A stretch of 64,000 nucleotides of DNA from Corynebacterium sp. Marseille-P3884 (GCF_017942225.1 NZ_JAGKSD010000011.1:1-64000), one strand, 5' to 3'; shown: positions 44,146 to 53,481, numbered from the stretch's first letter. The notes: generated by a model not told the origin, from the sequence alone. Translations and numbers: made by a program.

Positions 44146-45666
44146 ATGACGAAACCTTTTTCCGTATTCTCCGCCGACTCTGACGATGAGACGGCCCACG
44201 ACAAGCTCCTCGCGGAAGCGTTCCGCCACAACGCGCCGCCTGCCGCGCGCGACAGCGCGGACCCGACGGTCGGTTCGCTGGACCTCGCCGAGCGCAACGC
44301 TTTTCGACGCGTCATCCGCGACACCGAGATCCGCTCCGAAGACCACGAGGACATCTACGAGGTTGAGTACCGCAAGCTGCGCCTCGAGCAGGTCATTCTG
44401 GTCGGCATGTGGACCGAGGGAACGATCGCCGAGGTCGAAGCGAACATGAACGAGCTGGCCGCGCTGGCCGAGACCGCTGGCGCCGACGTCGTGGAGATGC
44501 TCTACCAAAAGCGCGACAAGCCGGACCCGGGCACTTACATCGGCTCGGGCAAGGTCAGCGAGCTGCGCGACGTCGTGCACGCGACCGGTGCCGACACGGT
44601 GGTGTGCGACGGTGAGCTCTCGCCCGGCCAGATGGTGGCGCTCGAGGAAGCGCTGAAGGTCAAGGTGATCGACCGCACCATGCTCATTCTCGATATTTTC
44701 GCGCAGCACGCGAAGTCGAAAGAGGGCAAGGCCCAGGTCAGTCTCGCGCAAATGGAATACCTCTATACCCGCACACGCGGTTGGGGCGGCAACCTGTCGC
44801 GCCAGGCAGGCGGACGCGCGGGCTCCAACGGCGGCGTGGGTCTGCGCGGCCCCGGTGAGACGCGCATCGAGGCGGACCGCCGTCGACTGCGTTCCGAGAT
44901 GGCGAAGCTGCGCCGCGAGCTGGCAGGCATGAAAACGGCCCGCGACGTCAAGCGCGCCCAGCGCCAGCGCTCGACCATTCCGAAGATCGCGATCGCGGGT
45001 TACACCAACGCGGGCAAATCCTCGCTCATCAACGCCATGACGGATGCGGGCGTGCTGGTGGAGGACGCGCTATTCGCGACGCTGGATCCGTCGACACGCA
45101 AAGCCGAGCTTGCCGACGGCCGTTCCGTCGTGCTCACCGACACCGTCGGGTTTGTGCGCCACCTGCCCACGCAGCTTGTCGAAGCGTTCAAGTCCACCCT
45201 CGAGGAGGTCGCGGGCGCGGATTTGATGTTGCACGTCGTCGATGGTTCCGACCCGTTCCCGCTGAAGCAGATCAAGGCCGTGACCGAGGTGCTCGCCGAA
45301 ATCACGCGCGACACAGGCGAGGAGATCCCGCCCGAGATCGTCGTGGTGAACAAGATCGACCAAGCTGATCCGGTCGTGTTGGCGGAGCTGCGCCACGCAT
45401 TCGCCGATTCGGGTCGCGACGTCGTGTTCGTCTCCGCTCGCACGGGCGAAGGCATCGCGGAGCTCGAGGGCCGCATCGAGATGTTCCTCAACACGCTCGA
45501 CGCACACGCGAGAATGCTCGTGCCGTACACGCGCGGCGACATCGTCTCCCGCCTCCACGAAGAAGGCACAGTACGCAGCGAGGACTACAAGGAAGAGGGC
45601 ACGCTTATCGACGTCCGCCTGCCCCGCGTCCTCGCCGACCAGTACTCCGAATTCGTGGTCGGCTGA
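44146..45666 (+). CDS. hflX: GTPase HflX
   Basis: This 506-residue ribosome-associated GTPase splits stalled ribosomes after stress. The N-terminal HflX domain is seen in TGADVVEMLYQKRDKPDPGTYIGSGKVSEL (in part) and DRTMLILDIFAQHAKSKEGK. It is followed by a coiled region and the G domain: GYTNAGKSSLINAM, DTVGFVRHLP, NKIDQAD. AAGGA is spaced 5 bases from ATG 44146. An acidic N-terminal extension of about 70 residues is common in actinobacteria. A GCTTATCGACG copy encodes TLIDV near the end (45603). Confidence 0.95.
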   Translation: MTKPFSVFSADSDDETAHDKLLAEAFRHNAPPAARDSADPTVGSLDLAERNAFRRVIRDTEIRSEDHEDIYEVEYRKLRLEQVILVGMWTEGTIAEVEANMNELAALAETAGADVVEMLYQKRDKPDPGTYIGSGKVSELRDVVHATGADTVVCDGELSPGQMVALEEALKVKVIDRTMLILDIFAQHAKSKEGKAQVSLAQMEYLYTRTRGWGGNLSRQAGGRAGSNGGVGLRGPGETRIEADRRRLRSEMAKLRRELAGMKTARDVKRAQRQRSTIPKIAIAGYTNAGKSSLINAMTDAGVLVEDALFATLDPSTRKAELADGRSVVLTDTVGFVRHLPTQLVEAFKSTLEEVAGADLMLHVVDGSDPFPLKQIKAVTEVLAEITRDTGEEIPPEIVVVNKIDQADPVVLAELRHAFADSGRDVVFVSARTGEGIAELEGRIEMFLNTLDAHARMLVPYTRGDIVSRLHEEGTVRSEDYKEEGTLIDVRLPRVLADQYSEFVVG

Positions 45667-45710
45667 GACGAATTCGCCGTGGCCGGACGCGGTGCTAGAT
45701 TTGTGAGTCT

Positions 45711-47027
45711 GTGAGCTTTATTCCCTCCTGGACCGTCCACGGTGACGGCAAAACCATCCAACCTGGATCTGTTGTTGCGCCAGAAGAGCGCTTGAGCTGG
45801 TCCCGCACAATCGGAATCGGCATGCAGCACGTCATCGCCATGTTCGGCGCAACGCTGCTGGTGCCCACCCTGACCGGCTTCCCGGTGAACACCACGCTGC
45901 TGTTTTCCGGTTTGGGCACCATCATCTTCCTGTCAATTACGCGCAACCGGTTGCCCAGCTACCTGGGGTCGTCGTTCGCGTTCATCGCCCCGCTGACAGC
46001 CTCGCAGCAGCACGGCATTGGTGCGCAGCTCGGCGGCATTCTCGTGACAGGTCTCGCGCTTATCGGCGTGGGGCTGCTGGTCACCTGGGCCGGCAAGCGC
46101 GTCATCGACGCTGTCATGCCGCCCGTGGTCACAGGCGCGATCGTCGCGCTGATCGGTTTGAACCTGGCGCCGACTGCTGTGGCGAACACCCAGACGCAGC
46201 CCGCCGTCGGCCTGGTCACCTTGGCGACGATTCTGATCGCCACCGCGTGTCTGCGCGGCATGGCTACGCGCTTGTCCATCCTCATCGGTGTGGTCACTGG
46301 GTGGGTGTTCGCGGCTGTGACCGGCAATCTTGCCGAAGACGCGGGCGAGACCATCGCCGCTGCTCCGTGGATCGGCCTGCCGACGTTCCACACCCCCGAA
46401 TTTCATCTCTCGGCGATCCTGGTGACGCTGCCGGTGCTCGTCGTCCTCATCGCCGAGAATGTCGGCCACGTCAAAGCGGTCGCCGAGATGACACGCCGCG
46501 ACCTCGACGACCTCGCCGGTCCCGCTCTTATCGGCGACGGCATCGCGACAACCCTCGCAGGTGGCTTCGGCGGCTCCGGCACCACCACTTATGCCGAGAA
46601 TATCGGCGTCATGGCGGCCACCCGCGTCTACTCCACGGCCGCCTACTGGGTGGCGGCAGTCTTTGCCATCCTGCTCGCGTTCGTACCCAAATTCGGTGCT
46701 TTGATTTTCACCATTCCCGCCGGCGTGCTCGGCGGCGCGTGCCTGGTGCTCTATGGGCTCATCGGCATGCTGGGCGTGCGGATTTGGCAGGACAACCACG
46801 TCGACTTCAACAACCCCATCAACCTCACGATGGCGGCAGTCGCCCTGATCGTCGGCATCGGCAACCTCACTTTCGAGATCGGCAATGTCACTTTGGAGGG
46901 CATCGCGCTCGGCTCCATCGGCATCATGGTTTTGTACCCGGTCATGCGGTGGGCGTATGGCACCCTCGGCGAAGGTCGGCTCCTTCCCGCCGGCGACCGC
47001 GCTGCCACGATCGAAACCCGCGATTAA
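45711..47027 (+). CDS. uraA: NCS2-family nucleobase permease, probable uracil transporter UraA
   Basis: This 438-residue protein has about 14 hydrophobic segments. RTIGIGMQHVIAMFGATLLVPTLTG is the NCS2 helix-1 motif (QHVxAMF), and HVKAVAEMTRRDLDDLAG and GFGGSGTTTYAENIGVMAATRVYS are the helix 8-10 substrate motifs; the AENIG form is that of uracil carriers. It takes up uracil with protons. GTG 45711 lies 9 bases after TAGATT (45696-45701), a probable leaderless start. The neighbours hflX and the HNH gene are unrelated in function. Confidence 0.92.
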   Translation: MSFIPSWTVHGDGKTIQPGSVVAPEERLSWSRTIGIGMQHVIAMFGATLLVPTLTGFPVNTTLLFSGLGTIIFLSITRNRLPSYLGSSFAFIAPLTASQQHGIGAQLGGILVTGLALIGVGLLVTWAGKRVIDAVMPPVVTGAIVALIGLNLAPTAVANTQTQPAVGLVTLATILIATACLRGMATRLSILIGVVTGWVFAAVTGNLAEDAGETIAAAPWIGLPTFHTPEFHLSAILVTLPVLVVLIAENVGHVKAVAEMTRRDLDDLAGPALIGDGIATTLAGGFGGSGTTTYAENIGVMAATRVYSTAAYWVAAVFAILLAFVPKFGALIFTIPAGVLGGACLVLYGLIGMLGVRIWQDNHVDFNNPINLTMAAVALIVGIGNLTFEIGNVTLEGIALGSIGIMVLYPVMRWAYGTLGEGRLLPAGDRAATIETRD

Positions 47028-47066
47028 ACCACGCGGGAGACACCGCGCGCATCCCGGGGCCTGTCA

Positions 47067-47096
47067 GCCTGTGGACAACTCGCGTTATCCACAGGC
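47067..47096. promoter_or_regulatory. Inverted pair of DnaA-box sequences / hairpin after uraA
   Basis: A 13-base inverted repeat with one mismatch and a TCGC loop. Its left arm contains TGTGGACAA (DnaA box TTGTCCACA in reverse) and its right arm TTATCCACA, the exact DnaA consensus. It lies 40 bases after the uraA stop, 16 bases before a TTGACG -35 box. It may be a terminator, DnaA binding sites, or both. Confidence 0.5.
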
Positions 47097-47111
47097 CCAC
47101 ATCCGTCTCGA

Positions 47112-47139
47112 TTGACGGTTCCGCGCTGATCTTTAGTCT
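47112..47139 (+). promoter_or_regulatory. Promoter of the DUF222/HNH gene
   Basis: TTGACG (47112-47117) and TAGTCT (47134-47139) are separated by 16 bases. The ATG at 47147 lies 7 bases after the -10 box, so transcription should begin at or next to the start codon. Confidence 0.6.
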
Positions 47140-47146
47140 GCGGGGT

Positions 47147-48232
47147 ATGAGCACATTTGCTTCATTCCTCGACACGCAGACTGCCGACGCCTTAGACGTC
47201 CTCGCCGATTTCGACCGCGAGGCCGCTCTTGCCGCCGGCATTCGACCGAGCCATGTCGACGAATGGCAGCTCGTCCGTGATACCTACTTCGGAACCACCA
47301 CATGGACCGCGCAGCAGCGGCTCGCCGTGGAGGTGGTGCGCTCGCGGAAGATGAGTATCGACCAGCTAGCGCTTATCGAGAAACAGCTCAAGAAAGTCAA
47401 AGATCCCCGCCAGAAGTGGGAGCTGCGGTTCGAGCTGTTGGGGGTGAGCGGGAGGTATGAGACGGTGCGTCGTAAAGCGAAAGCTTTGATCGGCGAGGAA
47501 AAGAAACCCGCGCGGAAGCAACTGTGCTTCTCGAAAACGCGCAACGGACGCCGCACGATGACCGTCACCGCCGACGAACGCGACCTCGCCGACCTCGAGC
47601 ACGCGCTTCTGCGCGGCATCGACCCGTCGAAAGCCGCCGCACCGCAAATGCTCGCAAACTTCCTGCAGCTCATGCGCAGCGGTAATGCCGGTGTCCCGGC
47701 CGCTGTACCGCGACCCATCGTGCTCGTTCCGCTGCCCGCATACAGCCGGATCATGGCGGGCGACGGCGACGATATCCGCCTCGGGCTTACCGACGCCACC
47801 ACCATGACCGGTGCGGAATTCCTCCAGCAATGCGTCAGCGAAGAACTCGAACTCGCCGCAGTGCACCCGCAAGAAGGACCTGTGAACCTTTACCGGGCGC
47901 AGCGGTTGGCGAACCAGAAGCAGCGCGACCTCGCGCGGGTGTCCTCGCCTGTGTGCCCGGTGCCCGGCTGCCGCCACGGCGCTGACGCGTGCGAAATCCA
48001 CCACATCACAGCGTGGAAGAACGGGGGAGAGACCAACGCCGCGAATCTCGCGCCGCTGTGCAGGTACCACAACCGCGTCAACGACGACGACCCGTGGCGC
48101 GCGAAACGCGGCCGCATCGAACGCGTGCGGGGAACACCGATGTGGCGCTCGCCCCGCGGATACCTCGTGCCCAACGACTACCACCCGTACGCGGCAGTAG
48201 ACACCCTGTTCGGGCCGAGAGGGCCGACATAG
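47147..48232 (+). CDS. DUF222/13E12-repeat protein with C-terminal HNH nuclease domain
   Basis: This 361-residue protein belongs to the actinobacterial 13E12 repeat group. The N-terminal helical DUF222 part precedes the HNH domain at about residues 280-330: CPVPGCRHGADACEIHHITAWKNGG and ANLAPLCRYHNRVND, which holds the zinc-cysteine knuckle, the HH pair and the final Asn/His. Such genes occur in many copies in corynebacteria and mycobacteria, and their role is unclear. The start ATG has no Shine-Dalgarno but a promoter 7 bases upstream. CTTATCGAG, a near-miss of the window's 11-mer, is at about 47372. Confidence 0.88.
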   Translation: MSTFASFLDTQTADALDVLADFDREAALAAGIRPSHVDEWQLVRDTYFGTTTWTAQQRLAVEVVRSRKMSIDQLALIEKQLKKVKDPRQKWELRFELLGVSGRYETVRRKAKALIGEEKKPARKQLCFSKTRNGRRTMTVTADERDLADLEHALLRGIDPSKAAAPQMLANFLQLMRSGNAGVPAAVPRPIVLVPLPAYSRIMAGDGDDIRLGLTDATTMTGAEFLQQCVSEELELAAVHPQEGPVNLYRAQRLANQKQRDLARVSSPVCPVPGCRHGADACEIHHITAWKNGGETNAANLAPLCRYHNRVNDDDPWRAKRGRIERVRGTPMWRSPRGYLVPNDYHPYAAVDTLFGPRGPT

Positions 48233-48262
48233 AAAAAGCTCCGGCACTTAAAGCCGGAGCTT
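48233..48262 (-). terminator. Rho-independent terminator of the ptsH transcript
   Basis: A perfect 10-bp stem (AAGCTCCGGC/GCCGGAGCTT) with a 7-base loop is followed on the minus strand by TTTTT, 18 bases after the ptsH stop. It probably also slows read-through from the convergent HNH gene. Confidence 0.92.
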
Positions 48263-48279
48263 GGACAGGCGACGTTTTC

Positions 48280-48549
48280 TTATTCGTCGTCCAGGTTGGA
48301 CTCGATGAGTGCCGCGATCTTCTCAACGGCCTCGTCGTTATCGGACGAGACAGTCACCTCGGCGCCGTGCTCTGCTCCCATGGCCATGATCATCAGGGAC
48401 GATGCGGCATCCGTCTCATCGTCCTCGTCGCCGCCGACGAGGGTGAGAATGATGTCGTCGTCGTACTCGCCGGCCGCTTCCGCGATCACGGTCGCTGGGC
48501 GGGCGTGCAGCCCTACGGTGGAGCCGACGGTGACTGTTTTGGAAGCCAT
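48280..48549 (-). CDS. ptsH: Phosphocarrier protein HPr
   Basis: This 89-residue PTS carrier passes phosphate from enzyme I to the EIIA domains. The active site is GLHARPATVIAEAA with His15. The region of the regulatory serine reads DAASSLMIMAMGAEHG. The C terminus is acidic. The start ATG 48549 is preceded by AAAGGA. It is the last gene of the PTS cluster, 64 bases after fruA. Enzyme I (ptsI), usually close by in this genus, is not in the window. Confidence 0.96.
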   Translation of the reverse strand: MASKTVTVGSTVGLHARPATVIAEAAGEYDDDIILTLVGGDEDDETDAASSLMIMAMGAEHGAEVTVSSDNDEAVEKIAALIESNLDDE

Positions 48550-48613
48550 GTGAAGTCCTTTCTCTGGGGCGCGTTTGCGACCTATCGTAGGAGATTTTTG
48601 CAGTGCCGAACGG

Positions 48614-50638
48614 TTACGCGGCGGAGGCTGTCGGTGTCGGTTCGGGAGCCACAGCGTTGTGCGCTGCCTCCTCAATGGTCTTGTTAGGCCACAGGCGCTT
48701 GGCGGCGATGACGGCAAGTGCTGCGACTGCCACGCCGGCTGCCAGGGCGATGAAGAGGCCCCACCACGGCTCATATGCGAAAATGACGAAGATGCCGCCG
48801 TGCGGTGCCTTCACACCCACGCCGAGCGCCATCGAGGTCGCGCCGGCAGCGGCGCCGCCCAGCATCATCGACGGAATGACGCGCAACGGGTCGGCCGCGG
48901 CGAACGGGATCGCACCCTCGGACACGAATGACAAGCCGAGCAGCCACGCTGATTTTCCGTTCTCCTGCTCAGCGGGGGTGAAGAGCTTTGCGCGGAGGAA
49001 TGTCGCAACAGACAGGGCGATCGGCGGGACCATGCCGGAGATCATGACAGCAGCCATGACCTCGTAGGCGGCGTCGGTTCCCGCTGACAGGCCTGCAGTA
49101 CCGAAGAGATAGGCAGCCTTGTTCACGGGGCCGCCGAGGTCGAAGCACATCATGAGACCGACGATGACGCCGAGCAGAATTGCCGACGAGCCGCTCATCG
49201 ACTCCAACCACCCCTGCAAGCTCGTCATGATTGCGCCAAGCGGGCGACCGAGCAGCAGGAACATGAGCAGACCCACGGTCAGCGATGTCAGCAGCGGAAT
49301 GATCACCACCGGCATCAGCGAACCGAGCCAGCGCGGCACCTTCCACGAGCCGATCCAATACGCGATGAGACCGGCAAGCAGACCGGTAACCAAACCGCCG
49401 ATGAAACCGGCGCCGACCATCACGGAGATAGCGCCGCCGATAAAACCAGGAGCGATGCCGGGGCGCCCGGCGATGCCGTAGCCGATATAGCCGGAGAGAG
49501 CAGCGACGACGAATTGCATTGCCAATTGCCCGATGGCGAAGAGGACCGCGCCGAGGTACAAGGCCCAGCCGGAGCGGTCGAAGTGGACGGGGGCTCCGTC
49601 GATAAGCACATCGTTGCCCGGCAAATTCGTCGGCGAATACTCGAGCGGAATGACCTGCCAACCACCTGCGACGTCGTAGCCGCCAACGAGGAAACCGAGC
49701 GCGAGCAACAACCCGCCGGCTGCGACGAACGGCACCATGTAGGACACGCCCGTCATGACGGCTTGCTGGATGCGCTTCGGCCAGCCGACGTCGCCGCGCG
49801 TTTCGACAGCGGTGGCGGCAACGCGCCGGGCGTGCGGGTTGTCGGCGGCGGCAATCGCCTCGTCGATCATCGCGTTGGGCTCGTTGATGCCACGCTTGAC
49901 AGGGCTGTCCACGACAGGTTTGCCCGCGAAGCGCTCCCGGTCGCGCACGGCAACATCGTGGGCGAAGATGACGGCATCCGCCGAATCGATGAACTCCTGG
50001 TCGACCCGGCCCCCGCCCGACGACCCCTGAGGTTCGATGCGTAGCTCGACATCGTCGCGGCCTTGCGCCGCCTGTTCGAGAGCGTCGGCGGCCATGTAGG
50101 TGTGCGCGATGCCCGTTGCGCACGACGTGACGGCGACGATGCGCTTCTTCGGCGCGGATGCTGCGCCCGAGCTGCTTTTCTTCGTCGCGCTGAGCACCTC
50201 GTCGACGGCTGCGACGATGTCCGCAGGGGTCGCGGCAGTGCGCAGCTTATCGACGAAATCCCCCCGCACCAGCGCCCGCGCCAACTTCGACAGAATCTTC
50301 AAGTGTTCCTTGCCGCCTCCCTCAGGGGCGGCGATGAGGAAGACGAGTTCGGCGTCGCCGTCTGGGCCTGCGAAATCGACGGGGCGGGACAGACGCGCAA
50401 AAGCAAGCGTCGGTTCTTTCACCGCGGAGGTGCGGCAGTGGGGGATTGCCACGCGGCCGTTGACGCCGGTGCCGGTTTTCTCTTCGCGGGCGGTGGCGGC
50501 GTCGGCAAGCGTGCTCGGCTCGTTGGTTCGTCCTGCCTCCGCAACGATCGAAGCGAGGTGTCCGATGACATCGCCGGGCGTTTCCCCGAAGTCGCAGTCG
50601 AGCCGGACGAGGTCCGGGGTGATGGTGGGTGAAGACAC
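48614..50638 (-). CDS. ptsF: PTS fructose transporter subunit EIIABC
   Basis: This 674-residue membrane permease imports and phosphorylates fructose to fructose-1-phosphate. EIIA covers residues 1-150 with phospho-His67 in RVAIPHCRTS. EIIB follows at about 163-265 with phospho-Cys173 in VAVTSCATGIAHTYMAA. EIIC (about 290-655) has nine or more helices with PVNKAAYLFG and GAIPFAAADPLRVIPSMMLGGA. The A-B-C order is typical of FruA in actinobacteria. The start is GTG 50638 with AAAGG 7 bases upstream, 13 bases after the fruK stop. Two GCTTATCGACG copies lie inside (49597, 50245). Confidence 0.94.
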   Translation of the reverse strand: MSSPTITPDLVRLDCDFGETPGDVIGHLASIVAEAGRTNEPSTLADAATAREEKTGTGVNGRVAIPHCRTSAVKEPTLAFARLSRPVDFAGPDGDAELVFLIAAPEGGGKEHLKILSKLARALVRGDFVDKLRTAATPADIVAAVDEVLSATKKSSSGAASAPKKRIVAVTSCATGIAHTYMAADALEQAAQGRDDVELRIEPQGSSGGGRVDQEFIDSADAVIFAHDVAVRDRERFAGKPVVDSPVKRGINEPNAMIDEAIAAADNPHARRVAATAVETRGDVGWPKRIQQAVMTGVSYMVPFVAAGGLLLALGFLVGGYDVAGGWQVIPLEYSPTNLPGNDVLIDGAPVHFDRSGWALYLGAVLFAIGQLAMQFVVAALSGYIGYGIAGRPGIAPGFIGGAISVMVGAGFIGGLVTGLLAGLIAYWIGSWKVPRWLGSLMPVVIIPLLTSLTVGLLMFLLLGRPLGAIMTSLQGWLESMSGSSAILLGVIVGLMMCFDLGGPVNKAAYLFGTAGLSAGTDAAYEVMAAVMISGMVPPIALSVATFLRAKLFTPAEQENGKSAWLLGLSFVSEGAIPFAAADPLRVIPSMMLGGAAAGATSMALGVGVKAPHGGIFVIFAYEPWWGLFIALAAGVAVAALAVIAAKRLWPNKTIEEAAHNAVAPEPTPTASAA

Positions 50639-50651
50639 GGTGTGGCCTTTC

Positions 50652-51617
50652 TTAGAGTTCGCGCACTAGGGTGCGTTCGAGATCGATGTCGTCCGGGGAG
50701 GGGCTTTCAGTGCCGGGGTTCGCGGCGGCTGCGGTGCCGTAGGCGACGGCGTGGCGGAGCGCGTCGGGGAAATCCGCGCCGTTCAGGCGCGCTAGGACAT
50801 AGCCTGCCAGTGCGCTGTCGCCCGCACCGACGGTGGAGCGCACCTGCGCGGGTGGGGCGGCGGCGTGCCATGCGCCGTGCGCGGTGACAAGGCATGCGCC
50901 GGCTCCGCCGAGGGTGACGAGCACGTCGCTCATGCCCTTTTCGACGAGCTCCCGCGCGGCATCTGCGACCTGTTCGAAACAGCCGCTTTCTGCTTGGCGT
51001 TGGAGTTCGGCACCGTCGCGTCCGCAGAGTTGACCAAGCTCAAAAGCATTCGGCTTGACGACGTCCGGCGCCGCCCCGTCCACCTGTTCCCCCAACTGTT
51101 TGAGAGGTTCGTCCGAAGTGTCAACAGCGATCAGCACCTCGGGGCAGGTCGTGCGCAGAGCGCGGATGAGCGTCGGGTACCAGTCTGCCGGTGCTCCTGG
51201 CGGAAGCGACCCGGCGAGGACCACTGCCTTTGTCGCCGGTGCGGATGCAGCCGTAGTGAGCTCCGCTTCAAGCGCTCGCATGACGGTCTCCGTGAGCGCT
51301 GCGCCGGGCTCGTTGAGCTTGGTCGTTCGTCCGTCGGCTTCGGTGACGGTGGTATTCGTCCGGACTGCACCGTCGACCGGAATCGTCCGCAGTCGGAGAC
51401 CAGTCCGAGCCGTAAGAGCGACAAAGGGGTCGTGCTGGGCGGCGGGTGCGATGGCAACGGTGTCGCGGCCGGCTTTCACCATGGCGCTGGCGACGTTGAT
51501 TCCTTTACCCCCGGGCTGCCGGAGACTGCGCGTCACGCGGAGTACTCCGCCGAGTTCAAGACGGTTGACGCACATTGTCACGTCGATGCTCGGGTTGGCG
51601 GTGAATGTCACAATCAC
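50652..51617 (-). CDS. fruK: 1-phosphofructokinase FruK
   Basis: This 321-residue PfkB-family kinase converts fructose-1-phosphate to fructose-1,6-bisphosphate. The N-terminal TANPSIDVTMCVNRL and RQPGGKGINVASAM match FruK/PfkB signature 1. The C-terminal GAGDSALAGYVLARL is the anion hole and catalytic Asp motif. It acts directly downstream of PtsF in the pathway and is cotranscribed with it. The start is GTG 51617 after GGAAGG. Confidence 0.94.
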   Translation of the reverse strand: MIVTFTANPSIDVTMCVNRLELGGVLRVTRSLRQPGGKGINVASAMVKAGRDTVAIAPAAQHDPFVALTARTGLRLRTIPVDGAVRTNTTVTEADGRTTKLNEPGAALTETVMRALEAELTTAASAPATKAVVLAGSLPPGAPADWYPTLIRALRTTCPEVLIAVDTSDEPLKQLGEQVDGAAPDVVKPNAFELGQLCGRDGAELQRQAESGCFEQVADAARELVEKGMSDVLVTLGGAGACLVTAHGAWHAAAPPAQVRSTVGAGDSALAGYVLARLNGADFPDALRHAVAYGTAAAANPGTESPSPDDIDLERTLVREL

Positions 51618-51761
51618 GTGGAGTGTCCCTTCCTGGCCCTTGGCGTGCGCAGGGTGAGCCTCCTCCGAATATGGGGGTAGAGGAGTCGTGTCCCTTCATG
51701 TCCGAGTATGCCCGGTTGTGTGACTGTGCTCAACAATCGGGGCACCAGTGCGGGAGGGGGC

Positions 51762-52541
51762 TTACTCGGCCAGGATCACGTCGACACCGAGCTCGGTCAG
51801 CTCATCGACGAAGGATGACGGTGCGTCGGTGTCCGTGACAACGACGTCGACACTGTCGAGCCCCGCGAAGCTGACCAGGTAATCGCTTCCCAACTTCGAG
51901 GAATCGCACAGCACAACTACCTTGCGGGCATTGGTCACCATTGCTGATTTCACTGCCGCTTCCTGTGCGTCGGCCGTCGATAAGCCGTGATCGACGGTGA
52001 GGGCATTGGTGCCGATGAACGCGACGTCGGCACGCAAAAGCGCGAGCGTGCGAAGCGCTGTGTCCCCGACAACTGCCTGCGTAATGGCGCGCACAGTACC
52101 GCCGAGCAACTGGATGTTGAGCTTTCCCGAGCTGGACAGGTCGACTGCGATCGGCAAAGAATTCGTCACGAACGACAATGACGGTGCACCAGGCGCGTCT
52201 TTGATCAATCCTGCGAGGACGTTGGTCGTCGTGCCCGCGTCGAGGAAGACCGACCCTTCGCCGGAAGGCAGGAATTGCAGCGCGGCTTTCGCGATCGCTG
52301 ACTTCGCCGTCGTCGCCGAGCGGAGGCGGGTGTCCAAGGGAAGCTCTGTGGTCAGGTACGACTGACTCGACACCGCACCGCCGTGCACGCGCTGAACAAT
52401 GCCGTCGCGGTCGAGGACAGCAAGGTCGCGGCGGATTGTTTCAGCTGTGACGTCGAATTTATCGGAGAGTTCGGTAACGTTGACGCGCCCCTCGACTGCT
52501 GTCAGGGACGCGATTTGGCGGCGCCGCTCTTCGGCGTACAT
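51762..52541 (-). CDS. sugR: DeoR-family PTS repressor, SugR-like
   Basis: This 259-residue regulator begins YAEERRRQIASLTAVEGRVN with a DeoR HTH (VTAETIRRDLAVLDRDGIVQRVHGGAV). Its sugar-phosphate sensing domain contains FLDAGTTTNVLAGL and later ADVAFIGTNALTVDHGLSTAD. From memory, the N terminus and the position next to lexA match C. glutamicum SugR, which represses ptsG, ptsF, ptsS and the general PTS genes when sugar phosphates are scarce. FruR of the same cluster is the alternative. ATG 52541 has GGAAGG at ideal spacing. fruK and ptsF lie downstream on the same strand. Confidence 0.85.
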   Translation of the reverse strand: MYAEERRRQIASLTAVEGRVNVTELSDKFDVTAETIRRDLAVLDRDGIVQRVHGGAVSSQSYLTTELPLDTRLRSATTAKSAIAKAALQFLPSGEGSVFLDAGTTTNVLAGLIKDAPGAPSLSFVTNSLPIAVDLSSSGKLNIQLLGGTVRAITQAVVGDTALRTLALLRADVAFIGTNALTVDHGLSTADAQEAAVKSAMVTNARKVVVLCDSSKLGSDYLVSFAGLDSVDVVVTDTDAPSSFVDELTELGVDVILAE

Positions 52542-52672
52542 GGGCACTTCCTTCCAGGGCCTCGAACATCGCGTGCGAGGCACTCACGCTCGTGCACCAT
52601 TATTCCCACAAAGAGAACGCAATCGGGCCAGCGGGTGTCCGGGTGTGCCCGATTCACCCCCGGACGGGGAGG

Positions 52673-53347
52673 TTAGAGCCGGCGGAAAACAGAGACAACC
52701 AGGCCCATGATTTCCGCATCGTCGCCCTTAATGGGGGCAAAAGCTTCGTTATGGGGCAGAAGCCACACACCGGAGGAGTCTTGGTGGAATTCCTTGACGG
52801 TCGCCTCCCCGTCGATAAGCGCGGCGACGAATTGCCCTTCTTCCGCGACGGGCTGCGTGCGGACGGCGACCCAGTCCCCGTCGAGGATGCCCGCATCGCG
52901 CATGGACTCGCCGACGACCTGGAGGAGATAGAGATCGCCGTCGCCGACGAGCTCCTCGGGCAGCGGGAAATACTCCGACACATTCTCTTCCGCCAGGATC
53001 GGGTTGCCTGCTGCTATCTGGCCGAGCACCGGAATGTAGCGCGGGGCAGCTGCATCTTCCGGCGTCGGTTCCGGCTTGCGGGTCTTGCGACCGGCGGTCT
53101 CGGGAAGGTGGCGCAGGTCGACGGCGCGCGGTTTATTCGGGTCGCGCCGCAAAAAGCCCTTCTTCTCGAGCTCCTTGAGTTGGTATGCCACCGAGGATGT
53201 CGACTGCAGACCCGCAGCATCCCCGATCTCGCGGATGCTCGGCGGGTAGCCCCGGAGCACCACCGCATCCTGGATGACCTCCAGAATGCGACGTTGGCGC
53301 TCGGTCAACGACTTCAGGTCAGGTTTCTTGTCTTCTCGTTTCGGCAT
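52673..53347 (-). CDS. lexA: SOS repressor LexA
   Basis: This 224-residue repressor undergoes RecA-stimulated self-cleavage. The N-terminal winged helix is [34 protein letters not shown]. The cleavage site is in [13 protein letters not shown] (Ala-Gly), the catalytic Ser in [11 protein letters not shown], and the Lys in [11 protein letters not shown]. It is divergent from the divS-like gene across a region with several TCGAAC/GTTCGA half-sites, as expected for autoregulation. A GCTTATCGACG copy (52810) encodes ALIDG just before the catalytic Lys. Confidence 0.97.
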   Translation of the reverse strand: MPKREDKKPDLKSLTERQRRILEVIQDAVVLRGYPPSIREIGDAAGLQSTSSVAYQLKELEKKGFLRRDPNKPRAVDLRHLPETAGRKTRKPEPTPEDAAAPRYIPVLGQIAAGNPILAEENVSEYFPLPEELVGDGDLYLLQVVGESMRDAGILDGDWVAVRTQPVAEEGQFVAALIDGEATVKEFHQDSSGVWLLPHNEAFAPIKGDDAEIMGLVVSVFRRL

Positions 53348-53465
53348 TGGCTGCGTCCTCTTTCTTTCCGTGATCGTCGTTAGCGGTGTGGCGGGTGAAA
53401 ACCCTCACATACTTCGACGACGCGGCCCGGCGTTCGGTTCCCTTGCCTCCTGTTTACCACGTATG

Positions 53466-53481
53466 AGCAAATTTGTTCGAA
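53466..53481. promoter_or_regulatory. LexA box near lexA
   Basis: GAGCAAATTTGTTCGA has one perfect half (GTTCGA) and a degenerate partner at normal spacing, about 120 bases upstream of the lexA start. It would allow autoregulation. Confidence 0.5.

Noticed and set aside
46051-46525. CTTATCGGCG strings in uraA counted as copies of the 11-mer
   Set aside because: They differ at the ninth position of the word (G for A) and were left out of the count.
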